Assembly (NCBI GenBank): GCA_947627185.1
Contig: CANQVF010000003.1
Span: 34,843 to 98,842, forward strand
DNA from: an uncultured Clostridia bacterium
Lineage (GTDB): Bacteria; Bacillota; Clostridia; TANB77; CAG-508
Length of the DNA: 64,000 nucleotides
Direction of reading: 5' to 3'
The notes beneath the pieces are model-generated. The model did no database searches. It was not told the DNA's origin and saw nothing but the letters and a program-made list of their open reading frames with translations. The translations under genes and the position numbers were made by a program. Within the stretch, counting starts at the first letter, position 1. Each line of letters begins with the position of its first letter. Below, in pieces: positions 41,205 through 49,493 of the stretch.

Positions 41205-43592
41205 TTGAGAAGAATTACTGATTTCATAATAAGTAAAAGGTATTTTATATTAGCATTATTTATAGTTCTTACAATAATTTGTGCTATATTATCTAATAAA
41301 GTAAAAATCAATCATGATATTTCTAAATATTTACCAGATACTTCAGAAACACGAATTGGTATGGATATTATGGAAGATGAGTTTTCAGGAACGGAAACTA
41401 GTACTTTAAATTTAATGTTTGAAAACTTGCAAGATGATGAAAAAGAAGATGTCAAGAACTATTTAGAAAATTTAACTGGAGTTAAAGAAATAGATTATGA
41501 TAATAGCAACAAATACAATAAAGATAATTATACTTTATATGTTATAACAGTGGATGAAAAAGCAGATTCTCAAACAGCAACAGACATATATAATCAAATA
41601 ATAGAAAAATATAATAATTATAATATTTATACAAGTGGTGATGTATCAGAAAATAATAAAACAGTATTACCGTTTTGGATTATAGCATTAGCTGTTGGAT
41701 GTGCTTTAATAATTTTAATTATAATGTGTGAATCTTATGTAGAACCATTTTTATTTTTAACATCAATTTTAATGGCAGTACTCTTAAATAAAGGAACAAA
41801 TATAATATTTGAAAATGTATCTCATATTACAGATTCAATAACAGCAATATTGCAAATGGCTTTATCAATGGATTATTCAATTATGCTAATGAATAGATAT
41901 GACCAAGAAAAAGAAACGGAAAAAGATAATGTTAAAGCCATGAAAAATGCACTATATAAAGCATTTCAAACTATATCAAGTAGTTCTGTTACAACAATAG
42001 TAGGATTATTAGCATTAGTGTTCATGAGTTTTAAAATTGGAAAAGATTTAGGATTTGTTTTGGCAAAAGGAGTGCTATTTAGCTTAATTTGTATTTTCTT
42101 TGTGCTTCCAGCTTTAATATTAATATTTGATAAATGGATTACAAAAACAAAAAAGAAAAGTCCTAATATAAAATTAGACATTTTAGGTAGATTTAGCTAT
42201 AAAATTAGATTTATCGCATTTCCATTATTTTTAATAATTTTTGCTACAAGTTTTATATTAAAGGGAAACTTAGGAATTGATTATACAGATTCAAAAGAAG
42301 ATGAAATATCAAAAATATTTAGTGAAAATAACCAAATTGCAATTATATATAATAATGAAAATGAAGAAAAAATTTCTAAATATTTAAAAGAATTTGAGAA
42401 AGAAGAAAACGTAGAAGAAGTTTTAGGGTATGGTAACACAATTAATGAAAAATTACCTTATGATAAATTAAATGATAAACTTAAAGATTTAGGATCAGAT
42501 GTTAATATTGAAGATTATTTATTAAAAATTTTATATTATGATTATTATAATAAAAATGAAAACAATGCAATGACATTTAGTGATTTTATAAATTTTATTG
42601 AAGAAGAAGCATATAAAAATGAAAAAACAAATGAGAAAATAGATGATGCAACTAAAAAAGATATAACTAGACTTAAAAATTTTGTTACTGAAAATTCTAT
42701 AAATAGAAAAAGAACTTCATCAGAAATTGCAAATATATTGGAAATTGATGAAAGTAAAGTAAAGGATATTTTTATTTATTATCTTTCTAAAAATAATAAT
42801 GTTCAGCTTAAATTAGATGAATTTGTAAATTTTATGAATAAGGATGTTTTAACTAATGAAGAATATTCTAAAAAAATTGATAATGAAAGTAGAAATAAAT
42901 TAAATACTTTATCAAAATTTACTAATAAACAAACAGTTCAAAGCAAAATGTCAAGTAATCAAATGGCAGGATTATTTGGAATTGATGAAAATACGATGAA
43001 TGAACTATATAAGTACTATATTTTAGTAAATGATATAGATATAAAATTAAGTATTTCTGAGTTTTCAAATTTTGTATTAAATAATGTTTTAAATGATAGT
43101 AATTATGCAAGTAGTTTTGATGAAGCAACAGTTCAAAATATAAAATTACTTTCAACTTTTAGTGACAAAAATGTTATTACTAAACAAATGAATAGTAAAG
43201 AATTATCTACATTATTTGGAATAGAAGATTCTAAAATAACTCAAATTTTATTGCTAAAATATACTAAGCAAACTGCAGATAGTAAGTATGGTATAAAAGA
43301 ATTTATTGATAATTCAATAACATATGGAACACCTTATATGGATAGTACTCAACTTGCAACATTACAGGGATTATCGAAAACTATATCTCCAATTATTGAA
43401 AATAAGAATAATAAAATGCCATTAGATGAAAATGGTTTAGGTCAAATTTTTGCTAGTGTTAATCAAGATACATTAAATAGTTTATTTTCTTTTGTTAAAA
43501 CATGCCAAGGAGAAGATGCTATGATGTCTCCTAAAGAGTTTGTAGATTTTGTATTAGAAAATATTCCATCTGAAGTTACTCGGTGGTTCTGA
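41205..43592 (+). CDS. MMPL/RND-family transporter, N-terminal part (frameshifted gene)
   Basis: The first 795 residues of a large MMPL-type exporter. TTG 41205 is the start, behind AGGAAGG. Residue layout: membrane segment about 12-30; a first small ectodomain; the first RND bundle (about 150-345) with MALSMDYSIMLMNRY and the SSSVTTIVGLLALVFM segment; a membrane segment near 335-350; then a very long extracytoplasmic region from about 360 on, made of repeats of about 75-80 residues (pattern: ELxxLFGIDE, LYxYY, LSxxEFxNFVL). The frame ends in SEVTRWF at 43592 where a one-base insertion or two-base deletion breaks the gene; the rest continues from about 43595 in another frame. Confidence 0.82.
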   Translation: MRRITDFIISKRYFILALFIVLTIICAILSNKVKINHDISKYLPDTSETRIGMDIMEDEFSGTETSTLNLMFENLQDDEKEDVKNYLENLTGVKEIDYDNSNKYNKDNYTLYVITVDEKADSQTATDIYNQIIEKYNNYNIYTSGDVSENNKTVLPFWIIALAVGCALIILIIMCESYVEPFLFLTSILMAVLLNKGTNIIFENVSHITDSITAILQMALSMDYSIMLMNRYDQEKETEKDNVKAMKNALYKAFQTISSSSVTTIVGLLALVFMSFKIGKDLGFVLAKGVLFSLICIFFVLPALILIFDKWITKTKKKSPNIKLDILGRFSYKIRFIAFPLFLIIFATSFILKGNLGIDYTDSKEDEISKIFSENNQIAIIYNNENEEKISKYLKEFEKEENVEEVLGYGNTINEKLPYDKLNDKLKDLGSDVNIEDYLLKILYYDYYNKNENNAMTFSDFINFIEEEAYKNEKTNEKIDDATKKDITRLKNFVTENSINRKRTSSEIANILEIDESKVKDIFIYYLSKNNNVQLKLDEFVNFMNKDVLTNEEYSKKIDNESRNKLNTLSKFTNKQTVQSKMSSNQMAGLFGIDENTMNELYKYYILVNDIDIKLSISEFSNFVLNNVLNDSNYASSFDEATVQNIKLLSTFSDKNVITKQMNSKELSTLFGIEDSKITQILLLKYTKQTADSKYGIKEFIDNSITYGTPYMDSTQLATLQGLSKTISPIIENKNNKMPLDENGLGQIFASVNQDTLNSLFSFVKTCQGEDAMMSPKEFVDFVLENIPSEVTRWF

Positions 43593-43617
43593 TTCTGGTT
43601 TATTTAACCCTGAAGGT

Positions 43618-45339
43618 ATGGGTGATGCTCTGAAAAAATTACAATTTTTACAAACAATAATGAGTGATAAAAAATTTACTTCTCAAGAAATGACAAATTT
43701 ATTTCGAGAGATAACAGGTTCACAAGTTATTAGTTTAGAACAAATTAATCAGCTTTATGTTTTAATAGATTATGGAACAGGAAATACAAATAGTTGGATA
43801 GCTACACCACAAGAATTTGTAAAATTAATATTAGACAATAGTACGCTAGAAAATATACAAGCAAATATTGATGAAAATACAATTAATAAATTAAAGCTAC
43901 TATCTACTATTATGGAAAATACTATAAATAATACAACATTTACTTATCAAGAAATTTCACAAGCTATTGGAATTGATAGTGAAAAAACAAAAAGTATATA
44001 TACTTTATATGTTTCGCTTCAAAATAATACAAGTTTAACACCACAAGAATTTGTAAATTTTGTACTTGAGCATCAAAATGACAGTACACTTTCTGGAAGA
44101 ATCTCAAGTAATACTATTTCAGATTTAAATTTATTAAAAACAGCAATAGATGGAATTTTAATTGATAAAAAATATAATTGTGAGGAATTATCCGCACTAT
44201 TAAACATAAATAAAGATGATTTAAAGTTACTTTATGGTTTATATAGCTCAAAATATGTAAATTCAAATTTTACTATATCATTAAATGAATTTATTAATTT
44301 TTTACTAAAAGATGTAATTACAAATCCAGAATATTCAAGTAATTTTGATAGTGAACAAATAGCAAATTTGAATACAGTTAATGGCATTATGAAAAACAGC
44401 ATAATTGGAACTAAATATACTTCAAATGAAATTTTTGGAATTCTTAGTAATTTATCAAACAAAGTAGAAAAAAATACGATAGAAATTCTTTATACTTATT
44501 ATGGTAGTAGTAAAGAATATAATAATTCATGGGAACTTACAATAGAAGAATTTGTTAATTATTTAAATGAAGATATTTTGAAAGATGAACGTTTTACAGA
44601 TTTTATTGATGATGATATGAGAAAAGATATTACAGATGCAAAAACAACTGTAGCTGATGCTAAAGAAATGCTTATAGGAAATAATTATTCAAGAGTGGTA
44701 TTAAATACAAATTTTGTTCAAGAATCAAAAGAAACTTTTGAATTTGTTCAAAAAATAAAAGATTTATTAAGTAATAATTTAAATGATTTTTATATAATAG
44801 GAAATTCTCCAATGGCATATGAAATGAGTCAAACTTTTAATAATGAACTTAATTTCATGACTATTATAACAATGATATTTATATTTGTTGTAGTTGTAAT
44901 TACTTTTAAATCAATAATTGTGCCAATAATATTAGTTTTAACAATACAATGTGCAGTTTATCTAACTATGGGAATATTATCATTTGTAGGAGAAGATGTT
45001 TACTTTATTTCAATCTTAATTGTTCAAAGCATTTTAATGGGTGCAACAATAGATTATGCTATTTTATATACATCATATTATTTGGAACATAGAAAGATAA
45101 AAGGAATAAAAGAATCAATAATAGATTCATACAATAAGTCGATACACACAATATTAACTTCAAGTTCAATACTTATTATAGTAACATTAATTATTGCAAA
45201 TTTTGCATCAGCAATAGCAGCCAAAATATGTAAAACAATATCAGAAGGAACTTTATGTTCTACAATTTTGATTTTAACTCTATTACCAGCAGTACTGGCA
45301 TTTTGGGATAGATTCATAGTTAAAGATAAAAAAAGATAA
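43618..45339 (+). CDS. MMPL/RND-family transporter, C-terminal part (frameshifted gene)
   Basis: Continuation of the previous gene in another frame: 573 residues from the first Met (43618), though homologous sequence starts slightly earlier (GGSDSGLFNPEG from about 43577). It contains four or five more copies of the ectodomain repeat (to about residue 345), then the second RND bundle (about 410-565) with QSILMGATIDYAILYTSYY, the mirror of the first half's motif. Without this half the transporter cannot work, so the gene is a pseudogene unless the frameshift is a sequencing error or is bypassed. No ribosome site precedes 43618. Confidence 0.78.
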   Translation: MGDALKKLQFLQTIMSDKKFTSQEMTNLFREITGSQVISLEQINQLYVLIDYGTGNTNSWIATPQEFVKLILDNSTLENIQANIDENTINKLKLLSTIMENTINNTTFTYQEISQAIGIDSEKTKSIYTLYVSLQNNTSLTPQEFVNFVLEHQNDSTLSGRISSNTISDLNLLKTAIDGILIDKKYNCEELSALLNINKDDLKLLYGLYSSKYVNSNFTISLNEFINFLLKDVITNPEYSSNFDSEQIANLNTVNGIMKNSIIGTKYTSNEIFGILSNLSNKVEKNTIEILYTYYGSSKEYNNSWELTIEEFVNYLNEDILKDERFTDFIDDDMRKDITDAKTTVADAKEMLIGNNYSRVVLNTNFVQESKETFEFVQKIKDLLSNNLNDFYIIGNSPMAYEMSQTFNNELNFMTIITMIFIFVVVVITFKSIIVPIILVLTIQCAVYLTMGILSFVGEDVYFISILIVQSILMGATIDYAILYTSYYLEHRKIKGIKESIIDSYNKSIHTILTSSSILIIVTLIIANFASAIAAKICKTISEGTLCSTILILTLLPAVLAFWDRFIVKDKKR

Positions 45340-45375
45340 AAATATATTTAAGCTTTAATATTTTTATAATGATTT

Positions 45376-45538
45376 AAGCTCTTATGATGTTTATATATAA
45401 TTTTATAATGTGATGCGTAAGCGATTAACCGAAGCGGAGCAAAGGGCGAATGTAGCAATCTTCCTTTCTATTTTATTAGAAAAAGGAGATTGCTTTCGCC
45501 AAGTCACTAATAAAATTATATATAAACATCATAAGAGT
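45376..45538. mobile_element. MITE-like palindromic element, copy 2 (inverted)
   Basis: The reverse complement of the element at 40290-40455, with the same ends (AAGCTCTTATGATGTTTATA and, on the right, TATATAAACATCATAAGAG) and the same interior words in opposite order. A 60-codon open frame at 45410-45592 runs through it but is chance. It lies 37 bases after the MMPL stop, so the two copies precisely enclose the tetR-MMPL module. As a long hairpin it may also terminate the MMPL transcript. Confidence 0.7.
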
Positions 45539-45692
45539 TTTTTTATTTATAAAATAAAATTATTAAAGAATTATAAGAAGATAGTTACTTAAATGTAACA
45601 TAAAATTAATTGTAATAAAAAAACAGTAATAATATAATTAAATATATTATTAAGTATTAGGCAAAAGAAAAAAGTGGAGAAAAAGCAATTTT

Positions 45693-46853
45693 ATGAAAAT
45701 TAAAAAAATTTTAATAATAATTACATTAATCTTACTGTTATTTTGTCTTTGTTATGCATGTTTTATTATTAATATTAATAATAAAAATTTAATTACAAAA
45801 GACTTTGAAATAACTAGTTATATAGAAATTAAAAATAAAGTTAAATATGGAGTTGATATAACTGAAGAAGAATCGGGACATGTAAGTTTTAATGCTAGTG
45901 ATTATCATTTGCCATCAAATTTATATGATTATCGAGATGATGTTCGTTTGAGAATATCATATTCACCAGAAAATTATAAAATATATGATTGTAAAGTTGT
46001 TAATTTTATGACAAATGAAATTATTAAAAATATATCGAAAAAAAATATAGAAAAATTATTTAACATTGAATATGAAAGAAATATTAATGAAAAAGATTGG
46101 ACTGATATAATAAAGTTATCAGAATTAAAACAAAATGAAATATATAAATATACAGCTAATTCAAAAACTCAATTTCCAGAAATCAAAAATGATATTGGAG
46201 AAAATTGTATAATTTATTTAAAAGGAAAAGATGAAGATAGTTATGAAAAGAAAATAAATATGTTTAAAAATTGTTCTGGTGGTGCATTATCATTTTCACT
46301 TAATGAGTATAATTCAGGAGAATCATTTAATTTTATGTATAGAAAAATTGAAAATTCTGAGTTATTAAGAAGAGTTTCACAAGATGATATTATTTTTTTG
46401 AGTAAATTTAAAGATGGAGATAAATTAGAATATGAACTTGAAAATTATATTTACAATGATACTGAAACGGATATAAATGTTGATATAAAAAATGTTATTT
46501 TTGGAATGGAATACACAGATTCTGTTTTAATAGAAAAAGGTAAAATTTATGGATTTGACTGGATGATTAATTCTGCTATTATTAGATATTCAAATGATAA
46601 TGATATAAATGATAATATAGATATTGATAGAGATGAAATGATTAATGATCAAAAAGAAAATATAATTATGAGTTATAATAATAACAATGAAATTATGGGT
46701 TTGCAAGATGAAAATACAATTATAAATACAAATATTACAACAAATAATAATTATAATAGTATATCAATAGTTTGCATTACATTAGGTTTTATTTTAATAA
46801 CTATTGCTATAATATTAGTAGTAAAATCATATAAATTTAAAAATACAAATTAA
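45693..46853 (+). CDS. large extracytoplasmic protein held by N- and C-terminal membrane segments
   Basis: A 386-residue protein of unknown family. It has a hydrophobic segment at about 5-28, a long polar region (about 30-345) presumably outside the cell, and a C-terminal membrane segment (about 352-376) followed by a short basic tail. The middle is rich in Asn, Asp and Ile, with one cysteine pair that could be a disulfide. ATG follows AGTGGAGAAA. The MBL-fold gene starts 14 bases after its stop, so they form a pair. No function is proposed. Confidence 0.7.
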   Translation: MKIKKILIIITLILLLFCLCYACFIININNKNLITKDFEITSYIEIKNKVKYGVDITEEESGHVSFNASDYHLPSNLYDYRDDVRLRISYSPENYKIYDCKVVNFMTNEIIKNISKKNIEKLFNIEYERNINEKDWTDIIKLSELKQNEIYKYTANSKTQFPEIKNDIGENCIIYLKGKDEDSYEKKINMFKNCSGGALSFSLNEYNSGESFNFMYRKIENSELLRRVSQDDIIFLSKFKDGDKLEYELENYIYNDTETDINVDIKNVIFGMEYTDSVLIEKGKIYGFDWMINSAIIRYSNDNDINDNIDIDRDEMINDQKENIIMSYNNNNEIMGLQDENTIINTNITTNNNYNSISIVCITLGFILITIAIILVVKSYKFKNTN

Positions 46854-46867
46854 AAAGGAAAAATAAA

Positions 46868-47743
46868 ATGGAATTAATTAAAGTAGGAGAAAAAACATAT
46901 TACATAAAAAATCCAACCAATATTGGAATTTATAAAGTAGATGAAGAAAATGTGTATTTAATAGATTCAGGAAATGATAAAGATGCAGGTAAAAAAATTT
47001 TAAAAATTGTTGATGAGCAAGGTTGGAAAGTTAAAGGAATAATAAATACACATTCTAATGCAGATCATATTGGTGGTAATAAAGTAATTCAAGATAGAAC
47101 AAATTGTGAAATTTTAGCACATAATATTGAAAAATGTTTTACTAAAAATCCAATTTTAGAGTCATCTTTTCTTTATGGTGGATATCCTTTTAAAGATATA
47201 AGAAATAAATTTTTATTAGCAAAAGAATCTAATGTTAAAGAAATAGATAATAATCTTCCAGAAGAATTAGAATACATTAATTTAAAAGGCCATTTTTTTG
47301 ATATGATAGGTATTAAAACTAGCGATAATGTGTATTTTCTAGCAGATTCTTTATTTAGCAAAGAAACAATTACTAAATATCATTTATTTTTTATATATGA
47401 TGTAAGAGAATATTTAAATACTTTAGATTTTTTAAGTACTTTAAAAGGAAATTTTTATATACCTTCACATTGTGAGGCAACATGTGACATATACTCATTA
47501 ATAGAAGTTAATAAAAATAAAGTATATGAAATTATTGAAAAAATTTATAATGCATGTAAAGAAGAAAAGAGTTTTGAAGAAATTTTAAAATACATATTTG
47601 ATGAATATAATTTAGAAATGAATCCTAATCAATATGTTTTAATAGGAAGTACAATAAAATCATATTTATCTTATTTATTTGATGAAAATAAAATAAGTTA
47701 TGAATTTAAAAATAATAAAATGATATGGAAACAGAGTAATTAA
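46868..47743 (+). CDS. metallo-beta-lactamase-fold hydrolase, THSNADH variant
   Basis: A 291-residue MBL-fold protein. The metal-site motif reads THSNADHIGG where most hydrolytic members have HxHxDH, so the second His is Asn. Other ligand positions look present (GHFFD, ADSLF, and PSHCE with a late His). This variant motif occurs in a subfamily of Firmicutes MBL proteins, to my knowledge without assigned function. The last ~90 residues form a helical C-terminal addition. ATG follows AAAAAGGAAA, 14 bases after the preceding membrane protein. It could be a hydrolase with an altered metal site or a non-catalytic relative. Confidence 0.8.
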   Translation: MELIKVGEKTYYIKNPTNIGIYKVDEENVYLIDSGNDKDAGKKILKIVDEQGWKVKGIINTHSNADHIGGNKVIQDRTNCEILAHNIEKCFTKNPILESSFLYGGYPFKDIRNKFLLAKESNVKEIDNNLPEELEYINLKGHFFDMIGIKTSDNVYFLADSLFSKETITKYHLFFIYDVREYLNTLDFLSTLKGNFYIPSHCEATCDIYSLIEVNKNKVYEIIEKIYNACKEEKSFEEILKYIFDEYNLEMNPNQYVLIGSTIKSYLSYLFDENKISYEFKNNKMIWKQSN

Positions 47744-47768
47744 AATATATAATAAAATATTTAAAAAT

Positions 47769-47803
47769 AAAGCTAAGAACTAATTGAAAAGTTCTTAGCT
47801 TTA
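47769..47803 (+). terminator. hairpin terminator after the MBL gene
   Basis: AAAGCTAAGAACT (47769-47781) pairs with AGTTCTTAGCTTT (47790-47802), with an eight-base loop and only a short T-run. Confidence 0.7.
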
Positions 47804-47893
47804 TGATATTATCGAAATGAAAATAAAGTTTTATACAAATAAATATTATTCAAAATAAATTTGGAAATAATAATTTTGAGAGGAGATTTGTAT

Positions 47894-48367
47894 ATGAAAA
47901 ATTTAGTTGCTTATTTTTCAGCAAGTGGTATTACAAAAGAAGTTGCAAAAAAACTTGCAAATGTTGTAGAAGGAGATCTATATGAAATAGTTCCAGAGAT
48001 TCCATATACAAAAGAAGATTTAAATTGGATGGATAAAAATAGTAGAAGTTCAATTGAAATGAGAGATCATTCATCTAGACCAGGAATTGATGGAGGATTA
48101 GGAAGTATTAATGAATATGATACTATTTATTTAGGATTTCCAATATGGTGGTATATTGCACCAACAATAGTAAATACTTTTTTAGAGAGTTATGATTTTT
48201 CAGGAAAAAAAATAATAGTATTTGCTACTTCTGGAAGTAGTGGACTTGGAAATACAATAGAAGAGTTAAAACCATCATGTTCAATTTCTACAAATTGGTT
48301 AGGCGGAGATAGATTGAAAAGTACAATTTCAGAAGAAGAACTTAAAGAATGGGCTAATAAATTTTAA
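47894..48367 (+). CDS. flavodoxin-like protein
   Basis: A 157-residue flavodoxin-type FMN protein. The FMN phosphate loop is FSASGITKEVA near the N-terminus; later LGFPIWWYIAPTIVNTFLES, the aromatic segment next to the flavin, and FATSGSSGLGNT are family hallmarks. Start ATG 47894 is chosen for AGAGGAGA just upstream; an in-frame ATG at 47861 has none. It probably shuttles electrons under iron limitation or serves a reductase; partners are not evident. It is monocistronic. Confidence 0.88.
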   Translation: MKNLVAYFSASGITKEVAKKLANVVEGDLYEIVPEIPYTKEDLNWMDKNSRSSIEMRDHSSRPGIDGGLGSINEYDTIYLGFPIWWYIAPTIVNTFLESYDFSGKKIIVFATSGSSGLGNTIEELKPSCSISTNWLGGDRLKSTISEEELKEWANKF

Positions 48368-48438
48368 AATAAAAAATTTTGAAAAAAAATAAAAAATAAT
48401 TTTATTTTTTTATATAAAAATAAAAGAAAGGAAAAATT

Positions 48439-49323
48439 ATGGAAAAATCAAAAGTTTATTTTTGCAAGGAGATAACTCCTGAAAACATTGTTAAAATGTA
48501 TGAAATACTTGGAAGAAAGTTACCAGGAAAAGTAGCAGTTAAGTTACATTCTGGTGAACGTGGAAATCAAAACTATATTAGACCAGAAATGGTAAAGGCA
48601 ATTGTTGAACATGTAAATGGAACAGTTGTTGAATGTAATACTGCTTATGATGGAGCAAGAAACACAACAGAAAAACACAAAAAATTAATGGAAGAACACG
48701 GTTGGACAAAATATTTTAATGTAGATATTTTAGATAGTGAAGGTGAAGATAAAGTTTTAGAAATTCCAAATGGAAAAGTAATTAAGAAAAATTATGTAGG
48801 TAAAAACATAGACAATTATGATTCAATGCTTGTACTTTCACATTTTAAAGGACATCCAATGGGTGGATATGGTGGAGCTCTAAAACAATTATCAATAGGT
48901 GTTGCTTCTGGAAAAGGAAAAAGATATATTCACTGCACAGGAGTAGAAAATGCAAGTTATGAAGATATGTTTAGAGCAGATCAAATAAAATTCTTAGAGG
49001 CAATGGCAGATGCAGCAAGTAGTGTTACTAAAAAATTTGGAGAAAATATTGCATATATAAATGTTATGTGTAATATGAGTGTTGATTGCGATTGTTGTAA
49101 TGTTGCAGAAGACCCATGTATGAAAGATATTGGAATTTTAGCTTCTTTAGACCCAGTTGCAATAGACCAAGCTTGTATAGATTTAGTTAAAAATTCAAAT
49201 GATCCAGGAAAAGAGCATTTCTTAGAAAGAGTCAATTCAAGACATGGAACTCATACAATAGATGCAGCAGCAGAATTGGGTATAGGTTCTAAAGAGTATG
49301 AATTAATAGATATAAATGAATAA
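48439..49323 (+). CDS. DUF362 family iron-sulfur-associated protein
   Basis: A 294-residue DUF362 protein, with VAVKLHSGERGNQNYIRP near the start, LSHFKGHPMGGYGGALKQLS in the centre, and a C-terminal DPVAIDQACIDLV segment. A cysteine cluster in CNMSVDCDCCNVAEDPC could hold an Fe-S centre. The extra ferredoxin domain found in some DUF362 proteins is absent. The family is common in anaerobes and has no firm function. AAAGGAAAAA precedes the ATG. It is monocistronic, with a terminator following. Confidence 0.88.
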   Translation: MEKSKVYFCKEITPENIVKMYEILGRKLPGKVAVKLHSGERGNQNYIRPEMVKAIVEHVNGTVVECNTAYDGARNTTEKHKKLMEEHGWTKYFNVDILDSEGEDKVLEIPNGKVIKKNYVGKNIDNYDSMLVLSHFKGHPMGGYGGALKQLSIGVASGKGKRYIHCTGVENASYEDMFRADQIKFLEAMADAASSVTKKFGENIAYINVMCNMSVDCDCCNVAEDPCMKDIGILASLDPVAIDQACIDLVKNSNDPGKEHFLERVNSRHGTHTIDAAAELGIGSKEYELIDINE

Positions 49324-49350
49324 TTTATAATTTAAGAATTCTATAAAATG

Positions 49351-49410
49351 AAAAAGATATGATTTGAAGTTAAATTTTAGAATTATTGTTTCAATATCAT
49401 ATCTTTTTTT
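49351..49410 (+). terminator. rho-independent terminator after the DUF362 gene
   Basis: AAAAAGATATGAT (49351-49363) pairs with ATCATATCTTTTT (49396-49408), with a long loop, then T. Confidence 0.75.
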
Positions 49411-49418
49411 AGCAGTTA

Positions 49419-49447
49419 TTTACATTTTATGTAAACTGTGATATAAT
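49419..49447 (+). promoter_or_regulatory. promoter with dyad operator for the ABC transporter gene
   Basis: TTTACA (49419-49424), 17 bases, TATAAT (49442-49447). The -35 lies in an inverted repeat TTTACAT-TTT-ATGTAAA (49419-49435), a probable repressor site. The regulator is not adjacent. Confidence 0.6.
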
Positions 49448-49493
49448 ATAGGTTAGTGTGTTAAAAATATATTAGATAAAATGAGGAGAGTAT

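Noticed and set aside
43570..43600. Programmed ribosomal frameshift in the MMPL gene
   Set aside because: No slippery heptamer and no strong following structure; mutation or consensus error is simpler.
45410..45592. 60-codon plus-strand open frame
   Set aside because: It lies mostly within the MITE-like element, runs through its hairpin arms and has no ribosome site.
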